The notes: generated by a model not told the origin, from the letters alone. A stretch of 64,000 nucleotides of DNA from a bacterium (GCA_037128595.1 JBAXWB010000021.1:24893-88892); one strand, 5' to 3'; shown: positions 26,550-35,327, counted from the first letter of the stretch. Made by a program: numbers and translations.

Positions 26550-28358
26550 ATGTATCGACCTGACCTTATTCGAAATGTTGCCATTGTGGCTCACGTTGAC
26601 CATGGCAAAACCACCCTGGTGGATAAATTGTTCCAGCAGAGTGGAATGTTCCGCGACAACCAGGCGGTGGCCGAGCGGCTGATGGACTCCATGGATCTCG
26701 AGCGTGAACGCGGGATCACGATCGCCTCCAAGAATGGCTCCTTCCAGTACGGGGAGCATACGATTAATATTATCGATACGCCCGGACATGCGGATTTCGG
26801 CGGACAGGTTGAACGTGTGCTGCAGATGGCGGACGGGGCCTTGCTGCTGGTGGATGCGCAGGAGGGGCCCATGCCCCAGACGTTTTTCGTGCTAAAAAAG
26901 GTTCTGGCGCGCAACATTCCGGTGATCGTGGTGGTGAATAAAATCGACAAACCCGCCGCGCGGATTGATTGGGTGGTCAATCATGTGTTCGATCTTTTTG
27001 TCAAACTGAATGCGCACGATAAGGCACTCGATTTCCATACCATCTATGCCTCGGCCATTGGCGGGTTTGCCTCCGTTGACCCGCATCAGCAGGGCACGGA
27101 TATGCGGCCCATTCTGGATGCGATCATCAAGTATATTCCCATGCCGTCCGGCGACGTTGAGGCACCGCTCCAGTTGCAGGTGAGCTCCATCGACCATTCG
27201 CCATTCATGGGACGACTGGGTATCGGTAAAATCACCTCAGGCTCCATCAAGGTTGGCATGCCGGTGGTGGTGGCCAACATGCACGGCAAACTGGCCCCCA
27301 CGCGCATTACCAAGCTGTACCGGTTCAACTGCAATCAAAAAGTTGAGACCGAACATGCCGGGTTGGGAGAGGTGGTGGCGGTGGCAGGATTGGATTCAGT
27401 AGCCATTGGTGACACCTATACGGACCCCGAGTCACCCCGTCCGGTCGCCTCGATCCCGGTCGATCCCCCCACGCTCTCCATGAATTTCATTCCCAACAAC
27501 TCGCCCTTTGCCGGCACTGAAGGTACGTTTGTCACATCGATTCACGTGGCCGATCGGTTGAAGCGCGAAGCCTTGTACGATGTGGCGTTGGAGGTTGAGG
27601 TGCTGAGCGATGGCTCCGGGCACAAGGTGTCCGGGCGCGGTGAACTGCATCTGTCCATTCTGATCGAGAAGATGCGCCGGGAAGGTTATGAATTCCAGGT
27701 CAGCTGTCCCAATGTCATCTACCGTGAAGAGGATGGCAAGATGCTGGAACCTTACGAGGAACTCACGATCGATGTGGCCGAGCAGTATATGGGCACCGTG
27801 ATCGAGAAACTCGGTGCGCGCAAGGGCATCATGCTTGAGATGGAGAAGGGGGCGGGTATGAACCGGCTCAAATACCGGATTCCCACTCGGGGTCTGCTCG
27901 GGTTCAAGTCCGAGTTCATGTCGGACACCAAGGGCATGGGCGTCTTGACGTATATTTTCCTCGAATACGGGCCTTTTGCCGGGGAGATGCGCAAGCGGCG
28001 AAACGGGGTGTTGATTTCGATGGACACCTGTCAAACGGTTTCGTTTGCGCTCTTCAATCTCCAGAAACGGGGTAAAATGTTCATGGGGCCGGGCGTCCGG
28101 GTTCAAAAGGGACAGATTGTCGGGGAGCATTGCCGGGACAACGATTTGACCGTTAATCCGGCCAAAGGCAAGCAGCTCACCAATATGCGGGCGGCCGGTT
28201 CAGATGAGAATATCATCCTTGTTCCCCCGACCATCATGAGTCTGGAAGATTGCATTGCCTATATCAATGAGGATGAGTTGGTCGAGGTCACTCCCAAGAG
28301 CGTCCGGCTGAGGAAAGATCCCCGGGTCCGTAAGGCCGTCCGGGCCCAGGAAGACTGA
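26550..28358 (+). CDS. typA: Ribosome-associated translational GTPase TypA/BipA
   Basis: 602 aa, normal for TypA/BipA. G1 AHVDHGKTTLVDKL, G2 region RERGITIASKN, G3 DTPGHADFGG, G4 VVNKIDKP. EF-G-like domains II, III and V follow, and the BipA-specific C-terminal domain carries GLLGFKSEFMSDTKG and the KGKQLTNMRAAGSDE loop that contacts the ribosome. It acts in ribosome assembly and stress or cold adaptation. Single gene with ~210 bp upstream, so probably its own promoter. Confidence 0.96.
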   Translation: MYRPDLIRNVAIVAHVDHGKTTLVDKLFQQSGMFRDNQAVAERLMDSMDLERERGITIASKNGSFQYGEHTINIIDTPGHADFGGQVERVLQMADGALLLVDAQEGPMPQTFFVLKKVLARNIPVIVVVNKIDKPAARIDWVVNHVFDLFVKLNAHDKALDFHTIYASAIGGFASVDPHQQGTDMRPILDAIIKYIPMPSGDVEAPLQLQVSSIDHSPFMGRLGIGKITSGSIKVGMPVVVANMHGKLAPTRITKLYRFNCNQKVETEHAGLGEVVAVAGLDSVAIGDTYTDPESPRPVASIPVDPPTLSMNFIPNNSPFAGTEGTFVTSIHVADRLKREALYDVALEVEVLSDGSGHKVSGRGELHLSILIEKMRREGYEFQVSCPNVIYREEDGKMLEPYEELTIDVAEQYMGTVIEKLGARKGIMLEMEKGAGMNRLKYRIPTRGLLGFKSEFMSDTKGMGVLTYIFLEYGPFAGEMRKRRNGVLISMDTCQTVSFALFNLQKRGKMFMGPGVRVQKGQIVGEHCRDNDLTVNPAKGKQLTNMRAAGSDENIILVPPTIMSLEDCIAYINEDELVEVTPKSVRLRKDPRVRKAVRAQED

Positions 28359-28361
28359 GCG

Positions 28362-28373
28362 CCCATTAATGGG
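28362..28373 (+). terminator. Possible weak terminator after typA
   Basis: Perfect palindrome CCCATTAATGGG within GCGCCCATTAATGGGGC, followed seven bases later by TTTTT. The stem is short. It sits between typA and the T2SS locus. Confidence 0.3.
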
Positions 28374-28442
28374 GCTTGAAGTTTTTGACCAGGCTCTTCA
28401 TAATTGACGGCTATTCGAATCGTCGCGGAGGGTGCGGGGCGT

Positions 28443-29300
28443 ATGAGCTATTATAAATTATTGGGCCTGCAAGATGAGCCGTTTTCTACGAGCCCTGACC
28501 CGTCCTATTTCTTTCAGTCCGCTCAGCATAAGTCGGCCCTGACGCGGTTGCGCATAGCGCTTAATCTCAAGCGTGGATTGAGTATTATTGTCGGTGATCC
28601 CGGTACCGGGAAAACGACCTTGAGTCGGAAACTATCACAAGTACTTAGTAATGAGGATGATGTGTGTTTTTCGATGATCCTGAATCCGTATTTCAGGACC
28701 CAAAAACAGTTTTTAACCCGGCTGGTGGCCATTCTTCATGCGCCCATCGATCCCAAAAAAACGTCTGGTCTGGATTGCATTGAGGCAGTGGAGCAATTCC
28801 TTTATAAAACCGGGGTTCAGGAAAAAAAAAGGGTGGTGTTGCTGATTGATGAAGCACAGCTCCTGCCCCCTTACGTTCTCGAAATTCTGCGCATTCTGTT
28901 AAACTACGAGACCAATGAGTTCAAAATCCTCCAATTGATTCTGGTAGGCCAGATGGAGTTGGTGCCGGTGTTGAGCAAGATGCCGAATTTCTGGGACCGG
29001 ATTGCCTTGAAATGTGTGATTAATCCCTTGAATTTTGATGAGACCCGAGAGTTGATCCATTACAGGTTGTTGCAGGCGGGATATCATGGATCCGGGCTTT
29101 TCAAGGATGAAGCCATCCGGTTGATTCATGCGCATACCCGGGGCTATCCGCGACAGATGTCCATTCTCTGTCATAACCTTCTGGAAATGCTGGTGATGAG
29201 AGAACGCTCCATCATTGATGAGAGCCTCGTCAAGGAAGTGCTGGCTGAAGAATTACGGCCTGTTTCGGGAGTTGTCGAACCCCGTTCGATTGTGTATTAA
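28443..29300 (+). CDS. ExeA/GspA-type AAA ATPase of the T2SS locus
   Basis: 285 aa. Family start SYYKLLGLQDEPFSTSPDP, Walker A GDPGTGKTTLSRKL (~44-57), Walker B VVLLIDEAQLL (~137), sensor-like GQMELVPVLSKMPNF and a winged-helix-like end. This is the cytoplasmic AAA domain of ExeA/GspA proteins, which in Aeromonas work with GspB to insert the secretin through peptidoglycan. The peptidoglycan-binding domain of full ExeA is absent. The ATG at 28443 with GGAGGG upstream is preferred over a TTG at 28404. It heads the gspC-gspD block. Confidence 0.85.
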   Translation: MSYYKLLGLQDEPFSTSPDPSYFFQSAQHKSALTRLRIALNLKRGLSIIVGDPGTGKTTLSRKLSQVLSNEDDVCFSMILNPYFRTQKQFLTRLVAILHAPIDPKKTSGLDCIEAVEQFLYKTGVQEKKRVVLLIDEAQLLPPYVLEILRILLNYETNEFKILQLILVGQMELVPVLSKMPNFWDRIALKCVINPLNFDETRELIHYRLLQAGYHGSGLFKDEAIRLIHAHTRGYPRQMSILCHNLLEMLVMRERSIIDESLVKEVLAEELRPVSGVVEPRSIVY

Positions 29301-29332
29301 TTAGAGATCATTATGAGGGGACTATTCAGTAC

Positions 29333-30358
29333 ATGACGCCAGAGGAAAAACTTCTAGCGTTGATCCAGCAGGATAAGCGACAAGGGGCCTCCTCCGTTAC
29401 GCCGCAGGAGAAGCTCTTGGCGCTGCTTGAACAGGATAAGCGGAAACCGGACGCGGTGCAGGCTCAGCCTGTCGTCGCGGCGGTACCTGTTGTTGTCCCC
29501 GCACCTGATCCTGTGCCTGCTAAACCTCTCCGCGCCGCCAGCTCGGCAGGGACGCCTCGCCCTACCGGAATACAGGAGATTTCGTCAGGTAGGGCGAAGC
29601 CTCCGGCTGAGCCGCAGGCCGCAAACACCCAACCCGTTGTTGTTGCCACGCAGGCGCCCGCGCCAGTAACGCCCGCCCCTGTGGTGATAGCGCCGCCTCC
29701 TGCTGAAATCAAGAAGGCCCCCCTTGTCGTTTTGCCGTCCACCGCACCTGTACCTGTGGCTGCTCCTGTAGCCGTCACCCCTGTAGCGGTTTCCCTGGCA
29801 ACTCAACCACTCAACAGCCCGACAACTCTGCCCGCTTCCCAGCCTATGGCGTTTCCCTCGATTCGAATCTCGGGGGTGACGATCACGAACCGGGTATTGG
29901 CGGTCGTCGTGATGCTGCTGATTGTCGTGGTGTTTTACAGCGTGGCAGGGACCCAGCGCGGCATTAAGGAAGAACTTCAGCGTCAGATGAGTGGCGCAGG
30001 AGAGATGTCGGTCCCGCCCATGGCCATATCGGATGAGCCCGTCCCTCCGGTGGAAGTATTCGTGGAAAAAGTCAATACGAGGAATTTCTTTTCTCCTAAA
30101 GTGGTTGAAAAAGGCAGGGAGGCCGGTTCAGAAGCCGCTGTCCCGGCAGGGCTGACAAAAGATTTCAAACTGGTCGCGGTTTCACTGGATGCCGCCACGC
30201 CTTCTGAATCCATGGCCATCATCAAAAACAAGGCGGATTCAAAGACCTATTTTGTGAAATTGGGGGAGAGTGTTGGCGATACCGGGTTAGTTCTCGCCAG
30301 GGTACTGGCGGATCGCATTGTCCTGAAACAGCGGAAGCAGGAATTTGAGCTGAAATAA
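29333..30358 (+). CDS. gspC: GspC/PulC-like inner-membrane T2SS protein with repeat-containing cytoplasmic tail
   Basis: 341 aa. It starts with two near-identical 15-residue units (TPEEKLLALIQQDKR and TPQEKLLALLEQDKR). A long Pro/Ala/Val linker (to ~175) follows, then one TM segment (NRVLAVVVMLLIVVVFYSV). The periplasmic domain FKLVAVSLDA to the end (KTYFVKLGESVGDTGLVLAR) matches the homology region of GspC/PilP that contacts the secretin N-domain. The order ATPase-GspC-GspD supports the call. Unusual: GspC normally has only a short cytoplasmic tail, whereas here ~180 residues precede the TM. The linker contains an in-frame palindromic repeat (29541-29614). Confidence 0.75.
   Translation: MTPEEKLLALIQQDKRQGASSVTPQEKLLALLEQDKRKPDAVQAQPVVAAVPVVVPAPDPVPAKPLRAASSAGTPRPTGIQEISSGRAKPPAEPQAANTQPVVVATQAPAPVTPAPVVIAPPPAEIKKAPLVVLPSTAPVPVAAPVAVTPVAVSLATQPLNSPTTLPASQPMAFPSIRISGVTITNRVLAVVVMLLIVVVFYSVAGTQRGIKEELQRQMSGAGEMSVPPMAISDEPVPPVEVFVEKVNTRNFFSPKVVEKGREAGSEAAVPAGLTKDFKLVAVSLDAATPSESMAIIKNKADSKTYFVKLGESVGDTGLVLARVLADRIVLKQRKQEFELK
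29541..29614. repeat. Palindromic repeat inside the gspC reading frame
   Basis: Left arm GCTCGGCAGGGACGCCTCGC continuing CCTACC (29541-29566) and right arm GGTAGGGCGAAGCC continuing TCCGGCTGAGCCG (29588-29614) are imperfect reverse complements; the innermost 11 bases (CGCCCTACC region) match best. Translated in frame as part of the low-complexity linker. Confidence 0.55.
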
Positions 30359-30367
30359 AAGGTTGAT

Positions 30368-32068
30368 ATGAATACATACCGATATAGAGCGTGTCTTGCC
30401 CTGCGGTTGAGTGTCGGGGTGGCGTGGATGTTGGCCTTCCTGCCGGTGGGCGGGTGGACTCAGGCACCAGAGGCCGCCCCGCTCATGGCGGCCGTCCAGA
30501 TTCCGGGTCAACGACCGCATATGATCAGCGACTATCATCTGCCCGGATTGGAGAAAAAGATCTCACTGGATCTGCTGGAGTCCATGGATGTGGTGGATCT
30601 GCTGAAGTTTCTCTCGGTCAAGGCCGGCCTGAATATCATCATCGGAAAAGATGTGGCGGGGTCCAGCAAGCTGATGATCAAAGACGTGACGATCGGCGAG
30701 GCGATGGAGATTGTCCTGGCGGCGAACAGTCTGGCCTATGAAATTCAGGCCAATATCATCAAGGTCATGACCGATAAGGAGTACCGGGAACTGTACGGGG
30801 AAGGCTTCTATGAAAGGAAAAAAGCCAAGATAATTGCACTCAAGTCCTCTATTCCCAGTCAGATGGCGGTGCTTCTTGAGCAGGTGAAGAGCCCAATGGG
30901 CAAAATCGTTTATGATGACGGCACGGGAAATCTGGTATTGATCGATACCCCGGAGAAAATCCGGGAGATGGAAGACGTGATCAGCCGCGCCGAACTCCCC
31001 TCGTTTCAGCGGGCGTATCCCACGGTGACCACGAATTTTGTGCTGCAATATGCCTTGCCGGATAAAATTGAACCCATGGTTACGCCCATGCTTACGAAAA
31101 TCAAAGATGCCAGCATCGGGCAGCTCAAAGTGGATGTACGCACCAAAACCCTCATTGTGACAGACCTGCCCAATGTGGTTCAGAAAATCGGGGATCTGGT
31201 CGCCATGTTTGACCGGCCCCAGAAACAGGTTTTTATCGAGGCGAAAATCATTCAGGTTCAATTGTCAGATAAAATGAGTTTCGGGGTTAACTGGGATTAT
31301 CTGTTCCAGGGACTTGATCCGCGTTTTTCGCTGGAACCGGTTTCGAAAATGACTACAGCGGGCGGGATAAATCCGCTTGGGGCCGCGTCGCTTACCGGAA
31401 GCAGCTTGACGTATCACACCATCGCCGCAGGATCGGATTTGAACATGGTGGTGAGAGCCCTGGCCACAACAGGCAAAACAAAATTACTTCAGAACCCTCA
31501 TATTGCCACGTTGGATGGCAAGGAGGCGACGATCAAGGCGATTACAACTCAGCCTTATTCTGAGCTGCAATATGAAACCGGAAGTTCAAATATTGTCGGT
31601 AAAACCTATAAATTTGTCGATGTCGGTGTCACGCTGGCGGTCACCCCTCACATTAATGAGCTTGGTTTCATCACCTGCGACATTCGGCCCGAAATCAGCG
31701 CTGTGCTAAGTTGGTATGATGCCGATCCGTTATCCCTGGAGGGGAATTCCGGTGTTCCGGTGGTCCACAAATCATATGCGGAAACCAGCGTCAGTGTGAA
31801 GGACGGAGTGACTATTATTATTGCAGGCATGATCGATGAGACGCAAATTAAGAAGCGCGCTCAAGTTCCGTTTCTAGGCAGCATTCCGCTATTGGGGGTT
31901 CTGTTCCGGTACGATGAAACGTCCACGGAAAATTCGGAGACCATTGTCCTGTTGACCCCCCGGATTGTTACCGGAGATAAATTTTTCGAACGTGGCAAGG
32001 ATATGAAGAAGCCAGTGAAGGGGGCGATCCCTTCGATGGGTGTGACCGCCGCTGAATTTGTGCAATAA
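30368..32068 (+). CDS. gspD: T2SS/type IV pilus secretin GspD/PilQ-like
   Basis: 566 aa. A signal peptide ends near GGWTQA (~33). The N0-like domain contains SMDVVDLLKFLSVKAGLNII (STN/secretin N fold), followed by two N-domain repeats (YPTVTTNFVLQYALPDKIEP; VDVRTKTLIVTDLPNVVQKI). The C-terminal secretin beta-domain carries QVFIEAKIIQVQLSDKMSFG, GKTKLLQNPHIATLDGKEA and the signature VPFLGSIPLLGVLFR. It forms the outer-membrane channel. Shorter than enterobacterial GspD (~650) because it has fewer N repeats, and closer to PilQ-like secretins of PVC bacteria. Ten bp after gspC. No pilotin-binding S-domain is recognised. Confidence 0.92.
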   Translation: MNTYRYRACLALRLSVGVAWMLAFLPVGGWTQAPEAAPLMAAVQIPGQRPHMISDYHLPGLEKKISLDLLESMDVVDLLKFLSVKAGLNIIIGKDVAGSSKLMIKDVTIGEAMEIVLAANSLAYEIQANIIKVMTDKEYRELYGEGFYERKKAKIIALKSSIPSQMAVLLEQVKSPMGKIVYDDGTGNLVLIDTPEKIREMEDVISRAELPSFQRAYPTVTTNFVLQYALPDKIEPMVTPMLTKIKDASIGQLKVDVRTKTLIVTDLPNVVQKIGDLVAMFDRPQKQVFIEAKIIQVQLSDKMSFGVNWDYLFQGLDPRFSLEPVSKMTTAGGINPLGAASLTGSSLTYHTIAAGSDLNMVVRALATTGKTKLLQNPHIATLDGKEATIKAITTQPYSELQYETGSSNIVGKTYKFVDVGVTLAVTPHINELGFITCDIRPEISAVLSWYDADPLSLEGNSGVPVVHKSYAETSVSVKDGVTIIIAGMIDETQIKKRAQVPFLGSIPLLGVLFRYDETSTENSETIVLLTPRIVTGDKFFERGKDMKKPVKGAIPSMGVTAAEFVQ

Positions 32069-32109
32069 AAGGGGCTTGGCCCATCAGGTTGATAAACAAC
32101 ATTTACACG

Positions 32110-33246
32110 ATGAGTCTTCTTCTCAAGTCTAAACGGTTTCGTTCCGTCGAAACCGTATTCCCGCGCGTCGCTTTTTGCATTTTCTGCTGGATGCTTTCCG
32201 CATCCTCCTGTGCGCTGGCCCAGACGGCTTCCGTTCCTGCCCGCATCGATGCGGCCATGTATCAGGGCGTGGTTGAGGAGAATTTGGATTTACGCAAAGA
32301 ACAGGCCCGGCTTGAGGGTGAGGCGGGGGCGCTCCGCCGTAAAAACGCCACCCTGTTGCTTGACATTCAGAACCTTGAACGCAAGCGCGATCAGCTGACC
32401 GCCTTGGTCGCCCAACTCAAGACCCCTGACGAGTTGGCGGCTCAGATGGCGCGGCTCAATGCGGAAAAGGTGGTGTTAGTCCGCGAGATTGAGCGGTTGC
32501 GTGAATCCCTTGCCGCCAGCGCCGCCATGCCGGCAACGAACTCGCTTCCCGCTGCGGTCACGCCTGCGCCAGCCTCTGATCTGTTCAGGAAACTGGAGCG
32601 GGAAAATGCTGATTTGAGACAGGATGTGGCGAGAACCCGGGCAACCAGTATGAATGAGTCTGTTGCAAAGGAGGTCGCTCAAAAAAGTGAGGCGTCTCTG
32701 AAGGAAGAAGTGTCCCGGCTTGAGGCGCAATACAAAGGCGCCGCCACGGAGTTGGAGTCATTGCGCCGGCGTGAAGTCGCTCTCAAAAAAGCGCTGGAAC
32801 TGCAGGCAAAAAAAGCGTTTGACGCTGAAAAGGCCATGAAAAAAGCGCTAGAGGTCCAGAGTCAAAAAGACGAGGAGGCCAACGCGGCCCGGCAGAAGGC
32901 TCTTGAGGCTGAAGCCGATCTGAAGCAGGCGAAAGAGAAACTTGAGGCCCAGACGGCCGTATTTAGAAAACGGCCCGCTCTTTCTGATGTGTTGACGGCT
33001 GCCCGGAACAGTCTGTTTGCCGGCCGGGTTAAGGATGCGGAGAAATTGTATCTCCAGGCGTATAAAAGTGATCCGGGGAATGCGGCGATCAGTTACAATC
33101 TGGGCGTGCTTTACGGGGACTATCTCAAGGATTACAAACAAGCCGCTAAGTATTATCGCAACTATCTGGCCCTGGCCCCCGATGCCCCCGATGCCGGTCA
33201 GGTACGAACTTGGCTGATTGATGTGACCGCCAAATCAAAATGGTGA
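32110..33246 (+). CDS. Exported coiled-coil and TPR protein
   Basis: 378 aa. Signal peptide (FCIFCWMLSASSCALAQT), then a long coiled coil (about 50-260) rich in Glu, Arg, Lys and Ala, with heptads such as RLEGEAGALRRKN and KKALELQAKKAFDAEKAMKK. The C-terminal TPR pair is NSLFAGRVKDAEKLYLQAYK and YNLGVLYGDYLKDYKQAAKY. Probably periplasmic, a candidate scaffold for the secretion machine since it follows gspD by 41 bp. The ATG at 32110 is chosen; a TTG at 32089 is nearer to AAAGGGG and is possible. Codons 9-15 carry a hairpin similar to repeat family A. Confidence 0.65.
   Translation: MSLLLKSKRFRSVETVFPRVAFCIFCWMLSASSCALAQTASVPARIDAAMYQGVVEENLDLRKEQARLEGEAGALRRKNATLLLDIQNLERKRDQLTALVAQLKTPDELAAQMARLNAEKVVLVREIERLRESLAASAAMPATNSLPAAVTPAPASDLFRKLERENADLRQDVARTRATSMNESVAKEVAQKSEASLKEEVSRLEAQYKGAATELESLRRREVALKKALELQAKKAFDAEKAMKKALEVQSQKDEEANAARQKALEAEADLKQAKEKLEAQTAVFRKRPALSDVLTAARNSLFAGRVKDAEKLYLQAYKSDPGNAAISYNLGVLYGDYLKDYKQAAKYYRNYLALAPDAPDAGQVRTWLIDVTAKSKW
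32135..32154. repeat. Hairpin resembling family A inside a reading frame
   Basis: GGTTTCG, TTCCGT, CGAAACC: a perfect 7-bp stem identical to the stem of the 16355-16381 copy, with a loop that on the minus strand reads ACGGAA (family ACRRAG). The constant tail is missing, so this is either a decayed copy or chance. Translated in frame as RFRSVET near the start of the coiled-coil protein. Confidence 0.4.
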
Positions 33247-33259
33247 GAATCCCTTTCCT

Positions 33260-35239
33260 TTGAGACGGGAAATCAAACTGATTATATGGGTGTTTGTCCT
33301 CGTGGTAGGGCCTGCCCTTACGTTGTCTTTTTTGGCCGCACGGGTCCTGGAAAGCTGGCAGATTGTCCTGCAGAAACGGATGGCGGGCGAGGCGGGTCAC
33401 GTCCTTGAGGGGGCGGTGGCTACCTGGGAGCATGAGCTTGCCGCCCTTCGCCTTGCTCCAGAATCACCGGCCGGCCAGTCTAAACCCGCCAGCAGATGGC
33501 TGGTGCACGCCGCCGGATTATCACTTCGGCATCAATGGGTGGAGGGTGTTTATGTTTATCAGCCCGGATCCGGCTTGCTGTATCCCCCCGTTGAATCTGT
33601 TGTCAGTCGCTTCGAGCCCACCGCCCCGAATGGTGAAATGGAGTTGCTGCTGAATGAGGGCGGAACTCACTTAGAAAGAGGCGAAACCAATGCCGCAATT
33701 GATTGTTTTGAGGGCGTCGTCAGCGGTTTTGACAGAGCAAAACCCTCCATTTCAAGGGATCCTGATGAGGGTTTCTTTTATGACCTGGTTGCGCTCAGGA
33801 GACTGGTGGAGCTCTATGAGGGGGAGGGGCAGGCGGCACGGGCAGCGGTGATCCGGGCGCGCCTGCTTGAGCGAGTGTTGAACCGGTACGATGAACTGGT
33901 TCCGCTCCAACGCGAGTCGCTGATTGAATGGATATCCGGGGAAATGGCTAAGGGTCAGTGGCTAATGGGCAATGGTCAGGAGCCGGCGCTGTCCACTGCG
34001 TTAGGGGCTCAGTGGCGGGAGCGGATGAGGGGGCGACAGCTGGGGGAGGCTGAGCGGGCAGAATGGGTGGGCGGGTTTCGCATGATGGAGTCCACCATTC
34101 CTGATGCAGGGTGGAGCACGCTACGCATGAGGCAGGCCAATGTGCTTATTACCAAAATCACGCAACCGGGTGCGCCTGCCATTTTCTTGGCTTTGGAGTT
34201 TAATGAGAACCGTTTGACGGAGCATCTGAACATCCTGTTTGCACTTAGTGCCGATAAGACCGAGCTTCGCGTGCAGTGCAGGACGCAGAAAAATGAGCCT
34301 GATGGCCCGATACTGGCGTCGCGCCAATTGCCCCCGCCGTTTGAGGCAATGGCGGTGATCGCTACTCCTGAAAATGTGCAGGCATTCGTGGCTAATGCCC
34401 GATTGCAGACCTGGCTCTATCGGGGGGGCGGGGTCTTGCTGCTGATGAGCGTGGTGGCCGGTGTTTGGCTGGTGTGGCGCGAAGCGGCCCGGGAAATTCA
34501 GCAGGCGCGCGAGAGGAGTGATTTTGCGGCCACCGTCTCTCATGATTTAAGAACCCCGCTTTCTTCCATGAGAATGCTGGCGGAAAGCATGTATATGGGG
34601 AATGTTACTGACGAGGGTAAGCGGAAGAAATTCCTGGGTGCCATTATCAAGGAAAGCGACCGGCTAAGCCGGCTCACTGATCGGGCGCTCTACTTCATCC
34701 GCTATGGACAGGGCGCGCTGCGGTACCAATTTACCGAGGGGGATCTGGCGAGTGTCGTCAGAGAGGTGGTTGAGGCCTTTGCCGTAGGGGTAGGCGGGAA
34801 GGTCAAGGTGATTGGGAGTGAGGCATTGGCCGGCGCGGGGGAGAATGAGCGGATCGTGATCGGGATAAATATGGCGCAGGAGCTCCCCCCGGTTCGATTT
34901 GATGTCGGGGCCATGGAGCAGGTGGTGTATAATCTGCTCGATAATGCGGTAAAATATTCGTTCAAAGATAAAGCCGTGCTGATCGAGGTCCGGTTGATGG
35001 CACAGGCGGGAGCCATGGTGCTGACAGTACAAGACCACGGCGTGGGAATGACGCCAGATGAGCTACGTCATATCATGAAGCCTTACGTGCGCGGAAAGAC
35101 TGCGGGGCGCCAAAATGCCAGAGGGCTCGGGCTCGGGCTGGCACTGTGTCAGCATGTGGTGCAAGCCCATGGCGGCCGCATCCAGATTCAAAGTGAAGCG
35201 GGAAACGGGTCGATTTTTTGCATCATCCTGCCGGGGTAG
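33260..35239 (+). CDS. Membrane-bound sensor histidine kinase
   Basis: 659 aa. TM1 (LIIWVFVLVVGPALTLSFLA), a ~350-residue periplasmic sensor with a TPR-like segment (GGTHLERGETNAAIDCFEGV), TM2 (GGGVLLLMSVVAGVWLVW), then HisKA with the phospho-acceptor His428 in SHDLRTPLSSMRML. The HATPase domain has N-box NLLDNAVKYSF, G1 DHGVGMTPDE and G2 GLGLGLALCQHVV. Pairs with the response regulator 97 bp downstream. The TTG start at 33260 keeps TM1 intact; the first in-frame ATG falls after it. Two repeats are translated in frame in the sensor domain: a family A hairpin (33725-33751) and a heptamer array (33944-33978). Its position between T2SS blocks suggests control of secretion or envelope stress. Confidence 0.88.
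   Translation: MRREIKLIIWVFVLVVGPALTLSFLAARVLESWQIVLQKRMAGEAGHVLEGAVATWEHELAALRLAPESPAGQSKPASRWLVHAAGLSLRHQWVEGVYVYQPGSGLLYPPVESVVSRFEPTAPNGEMELLLNEGGTHLERGETNAAIDCFEGVVSGFDRAKPSISRDPDEGFFYDLVALRRLVELYEGEGQAARAAVIRARLLERVLNRYDELVPLQRESLIEWISGEMAKGQWLMGNGQEPALSTALGAQWRERMRGRQLGEAERAEWVGGFRMMESTIPDAGWSTLRMRQANVLITKITQPGAPAIFLALEFNENRLTEHLNILFALSADKTELRVQCRTQKNEPDGPILASRQLPPPFEAMAVIATPENVQAFVANARLQTWLYRGGGVLLLMSVVAGVWLVWREAAREIQQARERSDFAATVSHDLRTPLSSMRMLAESMYMGNVTDEGKRKKFLGAIIKESDRLSRLTDRALYFIRYGQGALRYQFTEGDLASVVREVVEAFAVGVGGKVKVIGSEALAGAGENERIVIGINMAQELPPVRFDVGAMEQVVYNLLDNAVKYSFKDKAVLIEVRLMAQAGAMVLTVQDHGVGMTPDELRHIMKPYVRGKTAGRQNARGLGLGLALCQHVVQAHGGRIQIQSEAGNGSIFCIILPG
33725..33751 (+). repeat. 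Hairpin repeat family A inside the histidine kinase gene
   Basis: GGTTTTG, ACAGAG, CAAAACC, CTCCATT, perfectly paired. With three extra bases upstream (33722-33751) it is identical over 30 bases to the intergenic copy at 35298-35327, 1.6 kb away. It is read in frame as FDRAKPS within the sensor domain. Confidence 0.85.
33944..33978 (+). repeat. Heptamer array inside the histidine kinase gene
   Basis: Five tandem heptamers: ATGGCTA, AGGGTCA, GTGGCTA, ATGGGCA, ATGGTCA. They encode MAKGQWLMGNGQ. Seven is not a multiple of three, so gain or loss of one unit would shift the frame. Confidence 0.7.
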
Positions 35240-35259
35240 GGGAAGGATTGACTCTTAAA

Positions 35260-35286
35260 AATGGAGGGCGCCGCTCTGTCGGCGCC
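35260..35286 (-). repeat. Hairpin repeat family A (stem GGCGCCG)
   Basis: On the minus strand: GGCGCCG, ACAGAG, CGGCGCC, CTCCATT. Head-to-head with the copy at 35301-35327 to form a doublet in the gap between kinase and regulator genes. Confidence 0.85.
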
Positions 35287-35300
35287 GGTTCATAGGAAGC

Positions 35301-35327
35301 GGTTTTGACAGAGCAAAACCCTCCATT
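35301..35327 (+). repeat. Hairpin repeat family A (stem GGTTTTG), intergenic copy
   Basis: GGTTTTG, ACAGAG, CAAAACC, CTCCATT; identical to the copy inside the kinase gene. It ends nine bases before the response-regulator ATG, so the hairpin occupies the ribosome-binding region of that gene and might affect its translation. Confidence 0.85.
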
